From contig JAWZYU010000013.1 of assembly GCA_038380435.1 (NCBI GenBank), forward strand, positions 64,374,446 through 64,438,445: 64,000 nucleotides of DNA, read 5' to 3'. How positions within the stretch are numbered: position 1 is the first letter of the stretch; every line of letters begins with the position of its first letter. This document shows positions 10,751 through 21,861 of this stretch, piece after piece. The translations under genes and the position numbers were made by a program. The notes beneath the pieces were generated by a model, which ran no database searches, was not told where the DNA came from, and saw only the letters and a program-made list of their open reading frames with translations. Origin of the DNA: Ryuthela nishihirai (lineage: Eukaryota; Arthropoda; Arachnida; Araneae; Heptathelidae).

Positions 10751-13689
10751 GGTAATTTTTCCTTACAGTTTCAAAAAAATGAGCGTTTTTAAAGTACATT
10801 AAACTATTTTCATTCAATACTGATTTTTTTTATATGCATTGAAGAAACTACATTATAAAATAATGAAACAGAGACAATGGTAATAAAAATTTCTGATTTA
10901 TTCCCACACATTTATTTTACCCAAATAAGAATTTGAAGGCAATAAGATTAAATGCATAGGTTCCGACAACAATCTTACTAGTGCTTCACATATATATATG
11001 TTAGTAGTTCATAGTTCATATATATACATTTTAAAATCGGAATTGCTTGTTCTCATCCATTTTCACTTCAAAAATGTATTTCCTGATTAAAATTTAAATT
11101 TCAGACTATTCCTAACTTCAATCACTAAATACTCCTACGTACAGAAAGAACTGCTGAAATCATGCTCTTACCTGATCTTTTGCTTTTATGAAATATAAAG
11201 TATAATATAAGTATAATAAATAGATTATTAAGAAAAATATGCATATACTTTTAATATAGTAAAAAAACTTAGATTTATAGTGACCAACATAAGACGTATT
11301 TTGCTGCTGTAGTTTTTAATAAAATTTATGTTTAAAGAAATAATAATAATACACAAATCTAATCATTAATTTACAGACATTATTACTTGTATATTGTATA
11401 TAAATGTTACATAAACTCATATTCTAATTACACTGCAATCTTATTCAGTGATGGCACTGATGAAAGCAAAGGTCAGTTACACAAAACATTTATTGATTTG
11501 TTAAGTGATCTAACCAAAAATTAATAACTTATTAACTGATTCCTGAGTCCCTGTCAACAGGACGGCTCATGTGATACTTTGCTACTGAATTCCTGTAACA
11601 GGAAATTACTTGAAAGGTTTTTGTTAATTTCCCAATTTTAAATCATAATTCCTTCATTCAGAAAGTGTAATAATTATTCTTCTCCATTCAACTGATTGAA
11701 AATTTCTTAATAAATGATAAAGCTAATTCCCTACAGTACCTAAAGTATCTACTTATAGATTCTTACTCTGTGTCATGTCATTTACATAAATCAGTTAAAG
11801 ATTAACATTTTACGAAACTGACATTCTGACTACAGAGCTCAAAGTTGACAGTTTTCAATTCTGTTGGGTTAATATGTGCTCTCCCTTTCGCAAAAAAATT
11901 CCTAAATTCCGCTATATACAATTTCTATAAATTAATGTTGAATTCCTGATTAACACAGTATTCTTTGAAATTTAGGATTCATTTAGAATGTTTTAATAGT
12001 CATTTCAGTGACATATTATTGAAAATTCAGAAAATAACTTTTTATCACAGCACCTAATTTACAGACCAATTTTCTTAAAATGCAATACATCTGATATAAA
12101 AAAAAGGTTAAAGATATAACTAGCATTATATTCCACTTTAACCCTATTTTGTGAGTGATGGAAACAGAGCTTACTGCAAAGTTCTCATCTTTGCTATTAA
12201 GAACCAACATAAGAAAAAATTTCATGTCATCAACAACACGGAATTTCCTAAAAGATAATGCAAAATTTCTTAAATCCAGTATGATGCTGAATTATGCATT
12301 CATATACAATACTTAGTAGTCAATCCTCTAGATTTAATTTGTAAGCAATTATGCTATGTAGACATTATGATCATCTTTTGGAGTTGATTAATGTTTTTTT
12401 ACAATTGTTTTTTCACAAATGATACTGTAAGCTTGCTATAGCATCTCAGCGTCAATTCACAGACCATTACTTTTCATTTAATATATATATTAAAGATTTG
12501 ATTTTACTTGATTTATATTCTAATGGTAATTTAATCATATTTTGTGAAGGAAACAAATTTCTCAGTTTTGCTGATTGCTAAGGACCTTTAGGAAAAAAAT
12601 GTCCAAGACAATATAATAACCAATAGTGACTTCAGCAAAAATGCACCTTGTAAAATTTTAACGTAATTGATAACTGCTAAGCTTTTAATTACACAAATAA
12701 AAGGAACACTCTAAGCTCCTAAAATTATACACTGTAATAAAAAGAGTGCCCAGACATTTCCAGCAACATTCAAAGTTGCCAAACTTTGAAAATAAGCACT
12801 TTTACAGTAATTCTTCAATGTCAATAGGGTAAAAATTGCACATTTGATTTAGTTTTCAGTTTTCTACAATATTTACTTAACATTTAAAGAGTTGTAGGAG
12901 CTGGAACATGGAGCAGCACAAGCCACTGTCACAAACTTCCTAAGTATCCCCCCAAATTGAAAACTGAACAAACATTTATACATTTTATGGTACATTTTTG
13001 ATAGTGAACTATTTATTACAACAGTTGTATTTTGCTTTTGAAGTAATTTTTAATAAATAGTGAAAGTTAAATGTTTCAGCTTTCATAATTCTATAAATAT
13101 TAAATAAATATCGAAAAAAAAAATTTAGATAAGTTTGCATGAGAACTTCAATTTATCTCCAGCAAGTTTTCTCATTCAACATATTTTCTGTTTGTAATAC
13201 AGTGTATGCATAAATATTTGTGGTTTAGAGAGAGGGGGTCAGCTCCCCTCCCTTCATAGGATGTTACTATAATTGGAATATGGAAGTAAAAAAAATTGGT
13301 TGAATAGAATTGAATGACATTCCCTTTAGCTGCAATTTGATTAATTTACTTTCTCCTCACCCCCCCCCCCCATAATTGTTTTCACAGATCTCTATGTGCA
13401 TTGGTTATAGTTTAGTGCAGGGGTCTCAAATCTAAATGAGTTACTTGTCAATACATGGCAAACTTCATTTTATTTTAAGCAATAATAAACAAAACACTAC
13501 TTACTATTACATTTAAATATAAATTAATTTTGTTGTCCAAACAAACTTAATTTACAATGGTTTCATATTTGGTTAAACATGATCAATTCCCCATACTCAT
13601 GTGAGATCATTGCAGTCAAGCCAAGTAGGTAAGCAACAGTTTGTTACTTTGATAATGAATAGAACATATTGCTTATATATGCGTCAGAG
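10751..13689. other. Long AT-rich block without SINEs
   Basis: About 2.9 kb of AT-rich sequence lacks any recognised gene, SINE or transposon. It contains homopolymer and TA runs (for example near 10987 and 12480). At 13420 a CAGGGGTCTCAAATCT sequence resembles one end of a hAT element, but no partner end was found. Confidence 0.4.
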
Positions 13690-14392
13690 CATACCAAAGC
13701 CCTCTCTACAGAGAAGGTCAGATATCACATGACTGTGACATATCAAAAGAAGCTCTCCACTCTCGCGATTTTTTTCATATCGCTTGTTCTTGCTGGCTAT
13801 TGTATGGTACTGTTTTAAACTTTTGTTAGTTTTGCAATAGATAGACATAAATTACATGTTTTTGGGGTGAATACAACATGAATTGTAATTGTAGTGTGAG
13901 CTACTTTGCGATAGTTCTTTGTTAGGCCTAACCACCATGACTCAATTCAGAAAGTACTGTGTGCTTGGTTGCAACAGCAACTACCAATATAATTGCTATA
14001 AACACCTCTCCATGATGTGGGTTTCCAGCTGCGGCTATGAAAATACTAAAGTGTTTTATGGCAAGCAATGGCAGTGTTGTTCAGTTGATGTTACTAATGA
14101 TAAATGACATATTGCTTTTGCATATCATCAAATAGGCCTACGCCTAATACCTTAGATTAATTTTGAATATTAAAGGGTTTAACAAAATATAAGAGTGAAA
14201 GATGCTAATATACAGCATTGTTCAGTTCAGATCAATCCATGTATTTTTTGTAAAATTATATGTAATAATTGGGTTAAACACTATTGTAATTCCTAAAAGA
14301 AAAGTAATTGCTGTGAGTTTTGTTCCTGAAACTGAAAGTTTCTCTTTTCTGTCACAGATCATATGGTCTCTCCGTAAAGAGGCCTTTGGCTG
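13690..14392. mobile_element. Possible P-superfamily-like element with imperfect TIRs
   Basis: The left end reads CATACCAAAGCCCTCTCTAC. The reverse complement of the right end reads CAGCCAAAGGCCTCTTTACG. The match continues through GAGA and a loosely similar CATATGATCTGTGAC / ATATCACATGACTGTGAC. Beginning with CA fits the P superfamily, and the interior carries a THAP-like start. A clean target duplication was not found (CGTCAGAG against CACAGAAT), which weakens the boundary call. Confidence 0.45.
13937..14107 (+). pseudogene. THAP-like zinc-binding N-terminus, truncated
   Basis: The ATG at 13937 sits in a strong ACCACC context. The 56-residue reading begins MTQFRKYCVLGCNSNYQYN. The C-x3-C with the following N-S-N-Y resembles the start of THAP domains (C2CH zinc-binding DNA-binding modules, used by P-type transposases and several host proteins). 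The later Cys and His of a complete domain are not seen before the stop, so this is an isolated first exon or a remnant. It lies inside an imperfect TIR pair, which favours a transposon origin. It could also be a chance short ORF. Confidence 0.4.
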
Positions 14393-14788
14393 CACAGAAT
14401 GACTCCATGCTGTACTTTTTCCCATGGTTTAGTTTTCATTATGTTTATACTCATTACAAAGAATCTAGATCACACTATGCTATTAGATAAATTGTTTAAC
14501 TTACAGTATCATTTTACAAGAGTCTGAAGCTTTCTCTTTTTGACATTTGTTTGTTCTTTTATATCATTTGGCTTCTTATAATAATTATTTAACAATGTGT
14601 TACTGGAAGCCCAAAATATCATTTTGCATATTTTTTCAGCTAAATGACCTTCACACAGGTCATGACAATCCCAGTAATTCCTCACTACTTAATAGATTTA
14701 ATGTCAATATTGTGGCTAAAATTCCCTGATTTCGGAAATTTAAAAATTCATGCTCAAATTCACTACAAAGTGTTTTTTTAACAACTAT

Positions 14789-16150
14789 GTAATTATATAC
14801 AGAAGAATTTATAACACTGCTGTGGCCATAATAACTGACCTCTGTCTAAGTTTTTAATTAAACTGTGCGATGCATTTAATTGAATCTGGCTATCAAGAAC
14901 TAAATACGTTTTGCAGGATTCACATTTCATTTTTTTAAGAACTGAATAGACACAGTAACCAGCAAAATAGGTTAAGACAGGTAGGTAGTCTCCTGTTTTC
15001 ACAATATCATCTTCAGTAACAATAATGCTAAAAGGAAAAGAAACGCTTAAATTTTCCTTAGCTCTTTCCATCTCTGTTTGGCAGAAAAACTAGAAATGTG
15101 GATACATACTTTTAGTTGGTAACACTAATTTCAGCATTGAATGCATCCTTAATTTGTTTTCACACTCATATACCTGCCTTATTGAAATGTGATATTTGCC
15201 TCCAGCTAGTTGCCTGTATTTCCTAAATCTATCTATTTGTCTAAATTTTTTAAATTTATTTATTTGATTTTTCACAACAATATGATGCTAATTCCAACAA
15301 AGCATGTGTTGATAATTTTAAAGCAGTATGTGTTTCTTTGATCAGCATACCTGTATTGCAACTCATACTTTGCCATGAATCCAGCCAATCCAATAATTTA
15401 TTTAAAAATAAATTCCTTTCATCTACAAGATGATGCTGTGAGAGGCATTTTATATATGTCGTTTAGTCAAGTTCCTTTAAAAGGAGATTTAACATTTATT
15501 ATATCCCACCATGTGTTAACAGTCTTAATGTACTCTACAGTACCTCAATTTGTTTTACACCCATTTCTAAAAGTGCTTCTGCAACAAATTTATTAAAAAT
15601 TTGAGAACCAGCCTAACATTTTGCTTCTCTAAGTTAGAAAGTTACAAGGCTTCCAAAGATAAATTATAATTATATTTAATAACTATTGTTTTCAATGTAA
15701 TGAAGCTTTCTAAGGGTTGAAAATGCTACTGTAGAAAGGGCGTGCCTTTCAACTAAACCTTCTGATCTAAATTTTGGATAAAACATGCACTGACCAGGAT
15801 TTTTTTATTAATCCAATTATTTGTTATACATTTTAGCAAGTGCACAGCATCAATTCAGAAAAACAATAGTCTAACTTTGTCTACAGGATGGGGATACACA
15901 ATATTCAATGAAGGTGGTTTGGTGAAAAAAGACATTGCTTTTCTATTAATAGAATTATTGTCAGTGAAACACATATGATTATCTTTAAAAGGAGACATAA
16001 TACCAGTTAGCAGCATATGTGAAGGAACTACATCTTTGATGAGTCTAGGCTTTTCTAACTTTGCTGTTATTACTCTCCCTGTGACTTCATCACACATGCT
16101 TGTCTCATGCTGAATTTCATTGGCTTTAAAAGGAAGTTCACATACCTACA
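14789..16150 (-). pseudogene. THAP/P-type transposase remains (C-terminal exons)
   Basis: Three minus-strand blocks read like consecutive exons. The block at ~16145-15855 starts after an acceptor-like TTCTTGTAG and contains VVPSHMLLTGIMSPFKDNHM. The block at ~15440-15345 encodes LVDERNLFLNKLLDWLDSWQ and ends in ACAG|GTATGC. The block at ~15090-14793 follows TTTCTAG and contains YFAGYCVYSVLKKMKCESC. The AGY(C/V)...K.KC..C pattern resembles the C-terminal RNase-H-fold end of P-element/THAP9-like transposases as I recall them. In-frame stops occur in the middle block. No complete catalytic domain can be assembled by eye. It may belong with the THAP-like fragment at 13937, but the two are on opposite strands. 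Confidence 0.5.
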
Positions 16151-17599
16151 AGAAGTTTTTAATTTTAGTATGTTGGAACATTAGAACTAATTGTGAAAAT
16201 TAATTTTTACTATTCTAATCTATATTTTTGAAATATTCTCATCTTAGTAGCAAAAATAATAGAGTATGTACAGGAATGCATTACTCATTTAAAAAAACTG
16301 TAAAACAAAGTATATGTGTAGAAACAAGTCTTACATATGACAAGAAATTTATTAACTGTCGATTTCTCACAATTTGTTTTTATTACATGATCTCATGTGA
16401 ATGCATTTTCTGGTTATTCCAAATATTTTAAAATTTTACTTTCCTTGCTATATAAATGCACACACTTTTCTATGCTGGCTGGAAAATTAATGGTCAGCTC
16501 TTCAATTCATTTGAACTCATAAACTTTAGTCAAAATTGATTGGCTCCAGTAACTTATACGTTACAAACACCCTAAACTGCATTTCCTCTAAGCTAGCCAA
16601 GGTTACTAACATCAAAAATTACCGATTATTTTACTCCTATAACTATTTGCTAAGTATAATGATACTGAAATGCATGTAAATTCAATAGTTCAAATTGGTT
16701 ATTGCAATTTTTAACATATAAAGTTTTTTTTTGCAAATAACATTAATATTTCATCAAAGTAAGAGATTTAATATTTATTTTATTAAACATCAAGGGGCCT
16801 TAATACCTAAACAACACGTAATTTATTTAATGTGATATACTGTGGGATTACTGGGAGAATGCATTGTCAATTTTTTCTTTGGGTTGTAAATTGTGCAATA
16901 TTGCAAATTGTGAAATTTCATTCATTAACTACTGTCATAATTATTTAATTTGAAGTTAACATTTAAAAAAACTATAAACAGAGAGCACTGACTTAGTGCG
17001 TTTTGCAACAAATATTGACATAGTGAACTCTGCAAACAAGCCAGCATTTTTCAAATGCCATTGTAATAAATTACAAATCGCTGAAATTTTGAATCTTAAA
17101 AATTATAAAGGATTAGAAGGAATCACCTTTTTGAGGAAGGAACCAATCGATATTATTTTATAGTATAAATAATATTTCCATAATAATTTCGTATAACAAG
17201 ATTTTTTGTTTTGGTACAGTGAAGCAAGTTAGATAATAAAAGTAGAAAAATTTACTCTGGATTAACTGACCATATTAGCTTAGCGTAACGATTTCCTGGT
17301 AAAAATTCAGTTTAAATCCTGATAACCCTTTGAATATATATAGAATACAGTTTAAGGAAAATAAAAGTGAGAACTTATGTTACGTACCTTACTATGAATT
17401 GTCGATGTAAAATTGAACTAAGCTTCTTTTTGAAAAGTATCCTTATGGAACTGAAATCCTGGACATTGTGCACATTCCAAAAGTACCTTTATTTACGCTT
17501 TGGCACTATCCATGAACTAGGCATAGCTGAAAACGCTAAAACACAAATATAAAATACTTATCAGTTTCACCAGCGTAACTCGATCGAAACTAAAGCTGT
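16151..17599. other. AT-rich interval, nothing firmly recognised
   Basis: No family resemblance was found. A strong minus-strand donor-like sequence (AAG|GTACGT) lies near 17390, but the reading before it contains stops. Confidence 0.4.
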
Positions 17600-18056
17600 T
17601 CAAAAATGGCGACCGGAACACCAATGTTCGTGACGACACAGCTCTTCCGGGAAAGGAGTTCCTTGGCCTTGTCTATCGGTGGTGACGGCCTGACCCCGTG
17701 TTTGGTTAGAAAATCCAGTCCCTAGCTTCAATGGAATGCCTAAATAATGTTTTTGGAAGTGTGGGGAATCTGGCAACGGAAGCAGAAGATTTAAATGCTA
17801 TTTTAACACTTTACTTTCACAGTTAGGGAGCAATAAATGGCAACAGTAAATTTGACAGCGATTCTCGTTTCCCGTAGGAATAGCATGGTAAATATTTTTA
17901 CTTCTAGCAAGCTCCCTTTCGACCTGAAATTTGGCACTGCAATCCGGACCACAACTTGAAACATTCTCTGAAAATTTGGAGCGTGTACGTTGATTTCCCG
18001 ATGAGTTATGGCTGCCACGGACAGACACACAGACAGACATCTTTTATTATATAGAT
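17600..18056. repeat. Dispersed repeat R1, opposite terminal segment
   Basis: 17640-17700 is the inverted counterpart of 10580-10640 (TTGGCCTTGTCT and GGTGGTGACGG blocks). The segment ends in GACAGACACACAGACAGACA and TCTTTTATTATATAGATAT, an end sequence that commonly accompanies the CCCGGC start in such repeats (from memory). The ATGGCGACCGG reading at 17606 is short and unsupported. Confidence 0.45.
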
Positions 18057-18632
18057 ATATTCACATTCTGGCTCAGTTTTGAAGACATTGCAGCCATTTT
18101 TTAAAGGATATAAATCAAAAATATAAAATAAAATGATGAAACACGATGTAGCCTACTAGTTTAATAGAATTTCTGAGGCTTTGAAGTATGCACGAACTAT
18201 TTTCAGCCTATTTTTGCTCTCCCGTCTCTGGGACTAAGCGGTTGGCAGACTAGCTTGATCCGTTAATCTGCAAGAAGAAAGGTTTTGGCAAAACTGCTTT
18301 GTCTGTTGGCTCTCGCGCTGCTCGATTAATTTCGTTTTTCATCTAACAATAATAATTAAAAGCAGTGTTATAATTATTAAAAACTTTTTTCCTAATACGA
18401 CCATTTTTTCTGTTAGTTTTTGAAAAATATATAAATAACACACCTAATTAAATTAAGGGTCAGAGAGTAAATCTACTCATAGTAATAACCTAAAATAGTT
18501 TGACAACCTAAACGAGCTAACTAGCCCTTGGCACATTTGACAAGAGTTATGCTTGCGTTTCTAACGCTTTATTAAATGTATGCATTGTCATTGTTAGTGT
18601 TACTATAATACTATATTAAAAAAAATTACCTC
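18057..18632. other. AT-rich interval, nothing recognised
   Basis: No coding, RNA or repeat structure is visible beyond AT-rich simple sequence. Confidence 0.4.
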
Positions 18633-18890
18633 AAGCAGCTGCTTGCCACGAAGTCTGACGAGAGTGTATTAATTTAATACGCCATATAGAAGAATCTGTG
18701 AAGAAGGCGAGAGACCTCAGCCGAAAGGTAATAACAACATCCATGCTTTTCCCGGGGTTCGAACCCAGGTCCCTTTGATCAGCAGCCAAGGGACATGGGT
18801 TCGAGCCCCCGGGTAGCTTAGATGTCTCTATATCCATATATGGGTACCATAGATGTCTCTATAATCTTTATAATTAGGCTACCGGGACGG
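18633..18890 (-). mobile_element. SINE-B copy, diverged and rearranged at its head
   Basis: CTCAAGCAGCTGCTTGCCAC, GACCTCAGC and GGTTCGAACCCAGGTCCC give a minus-strand SINE-B. At about 18790 the element breaks inside the head and is followed by GGGTTCGAGCCCCCGGG in the opposite sense. A second partial head is therefore joined to it. ATAGATGTCTCTATA occurs twice just beyond. Confidence 0.65.
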
Positions 18891-20723
18891 ATAGGTATGA
18901 TATTTTTATGTTAGTTAATTATTCATCAAACTAGATAGAAAAGATGATTGAATTCGTCGCTGCCAATCTCCTGTCTTAATTTATGGATCAGAAATATCCA
19001 TTTATATTTAATGCAGAATTGCAGCTCGTTAATCCGATCTGGTGAGTAGATCATTATACACGAACAATAAAATATGGGCGTAAAGTCAAATTTTGCGACA
19101 GCCTCTTGGGAATGAGTCAAAATAAAATACTTCTACAAATCAAATAATTTCATTCTGAAATAACACTTCGATGTTTCTGACATATCAATTATGCACTATA
19201 CTATCTCTTGGCTGAGAGTCATCACTAACATGTACACGAAAACTATCTAGATGACGCTCAGCTATTGTCGACTTGCATATCCCATCTGAGATTACCTTCT
19301 AATCACTATCACAGTCCAGTTCGTCGGCTCCAGTTGAAATTTAGATTAGAGCTTATTAACTCTACCTCCGTATACTTGAATCAGAACCACATATCTTACT
19401 ACGAGATCGACGTTTGCACAGATCGAATGCATCGATCTGAAGAGCGCGAGATTTTCAGTCTGCCCCAGTGAAAAATGCTCTTCTGTTGAGAAGGGACTCT
19501 CCGAATTTAATCTCTTCATACCTGTTCCCTTGCTAACTGCATGCCCTGACTCTATGATGCTCACTGCTGAAAAACTAATCTGTGTTGCCTGCAGTGCTTG
19601 TTTTTTGAATTACACTTCAAGTGAGGTCTCGCAGTGTCATAATATTGTGTTCGCAAATCGAGAAAGGAAATTTGTCAAGAAATCTAGAACGAAAAGGGCA
19701 GATTGAAATTTAGTTGTTGAAGGAAGAGGAAGCAAAAGACCTTTGCTCGAGGAGTCTTCAGGAAAGTAGAGCTATGTTCGAAAAGCTGCTTGCAGTGAGA
19801 GAGCAAAGGTTTCATTTCAAAGTCGTGCTTTTTTTCAGTTTTGATTCTTTTTATGAGAACTGAAAAAAGTTCTTGAGATTTAGCTCATTTGATTTCAGAC
19901 GAGAATAGATGTTAATATTTTTTTGAATTCAAGAAAAGTTGGCTTTTACCTTTTAAATGACTCTTATGGAGAGTGAATATCCTCCAAAATATACTATTGC
20001 ATCTTAGTTTTCTGAGTTAGTTCAAAATATATATTTTGTCTGTATATTCTCAGCAATACAAATCAGCATGAGCGATTGTTTTCTGAAATTGGGTGTAGTT
20101 AGTGTTGGAAGCGGCACGAGATCTGGGGTTGGAGCCTTCCCCCTTGAAAATGCCACTAAGGGTAATGGAGGCAAAATATTACTAAAATTGTGCTTATTTC
20201 ACACATTTTTCAAGAAATTTTTTAAAGACCTTTAAAAAGGGAGGGGAAATGTTACACTGCAAGGACATCTTAGTTTCCTCCCTCCGTTTTTTCCCTAGAT
20301 GTGGGCCTGGTTGGGAATATAAATTTTGTATAGGTAGTTATTGAGAGTGCAGTATCCTATTCTACTTCTTGTGATTTTTACGCCCTCTTCTCTGTTTAGC
20401 TGCATTGCTTTCTCCTCTACTAGTCTTCGATGGGATTCCGAGTCTCTCCTCAGCTGATCGCTTCCAATCATTTTTATGTCGGTTCCCACCTGCCACAACA
20501 AACATCTGGTTTCATTTTACTATAGACATCCCCAAGCACACACAGAAAGGATCTTAAAAACAACTCTCAAAGAATCAAAACGATATGGCCCAAATATTTA
20601 ATATTTTCAACAAAATGTAAAAGAAATCACGATGAAAGGATAGGAACCGATCAGACAAATTATAAATATCAGAAATAAAACTATTACTACATACACAACT
20701 ATTCTCGGTTATATTATAGTTGA
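18891..20723. other. Gene-poor interval, nothing recognised
   Basis: Scattered readings of 60-72 codons have no recognisable domain. No SINE or TIR pair was found. Confidence 0.4.
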
Positions 20724-20735
20724 ATATCTGCAGTG

Positions 20736-21113
20736 TTGGGTTGTTTTACCTCTGAGCGGCACTTTTTTGCACACCATGGGCTAAATGGCCAGGTCACATG
20801 GACCCTGAAGGCTCAGAAAAGGTTGGGGGAGGGGACCCACTACAACAGCTGTTGGGAGACAGATGGTAGCCTCCCGTCAAGGCCATCCAGCGTGTTCTTT
20901 GCACAGGGTATGGCTCTCCCACACATGGGGCCACGGCTTAACGTCCCATCCGACGGACGGCGGCCTTTCCAAGCCCATCGTGTCCCCTACTGACCGTGGG
21001 CAGGGCGGGGAATTTTTGCGGAGATAAATCTCAACGCTGACTTAGCTGGGACTCGAACCTGGGAACTACAGATTACGAGCCTGGCGCGCTACCGACTGAG
21101 CCACCCCCGCCCC
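20736..21113 (-). mobile_element. SINE-A, full length, 12 bp target duplication
   Basis: The flanks are ATATCTGCAGTG (20724-20735) and ATATCTGGAGTG (21114-21125), one mismatch. A short internal deletion removes TTAACGT before GCACAGGG. Confidence 0.92.
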
Positions 21114-21226
21114 ATATCTGGAGTGATAGTTGTATATAAGCAGATATGTAACATACATAACTGCATATACAATAATTTATATATATACAATAATTGTATA
21201 ACAATTATTGTATAATATATATGCAG

Positions 21227-21300
21227 CATATATACATTCCATTACACATGAGTGTAGGTTCTGCAGCCAGGTGGCTTAAAATGTCACGCTGCATACAAAT
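21227..21300 (+). repeat. Fragment shared with the Tc/mariner-type element
   Basis: CATTCCATTACACATGAGTG, TCTGCAGCCAG and CACGCTGCATA match 22555-22610 inside the downstream transposon. This is a displaced piece of the same family. Confidence 0.6.
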
Positions 21301-21861
21301 ACACTCAAGTGCAAAAGTTAAGTTACCAAAACGGCGATTGATCAAACAGGGCGCTGCGGGTTTGAAGGAAAATGTGTATATAAGTAAGTTCAGTAAAATT
21401 ATGTTTCCGAATAAGAATAAAGATTGTAAGATGAATATTTGTAAGACTAGGTAATGAAGTCCTAAAGTTGTAACAAATAATACTGCAGCTATGTTTTATG
21501 ATAATAACTCTAGGTATTCAGGGGTCATTTATTTAAAACATGGAGCTCAGTGCGGCCACTGATGCTAATGAAGCAAGACCATCAAATCATCACCTCCATT
21601 TCAAATCCCTTTCCTTAGAGCTAGAGGAATGATACCGTGTCACACATTGTCTCCAAATGAATGTTTGTTCAGAATCAGTCTGTAAGATGATTCGCGACTC
21701 ATCTGTAATATTTCACTAAAACACCTTAAAACAATTAGTAATAAAAGAGAATTCATTGGAAAAATCAGGAAGCGATGCATAAATCTGATGAATGTGTATG
21801 ATTTGGTTTAGGACAGTTAATCCAGGTCATGTTACTTTTATGACTGACAGTAAATTTTTCT

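Noticed and set aside
13420..13440. CAGGGGTCTCAAATCT as a hAT element end
   Set aside because: No inverted partner end or 8 bp duplication was found within a few kilobases.
17606..17710. ATGGCGACC start in a G+C-richer patch as a first coding exon
   Set aside because: The reading ends after about 33 codons and the sequence belongs to repeat R1 (inverted match at 10580-10640).
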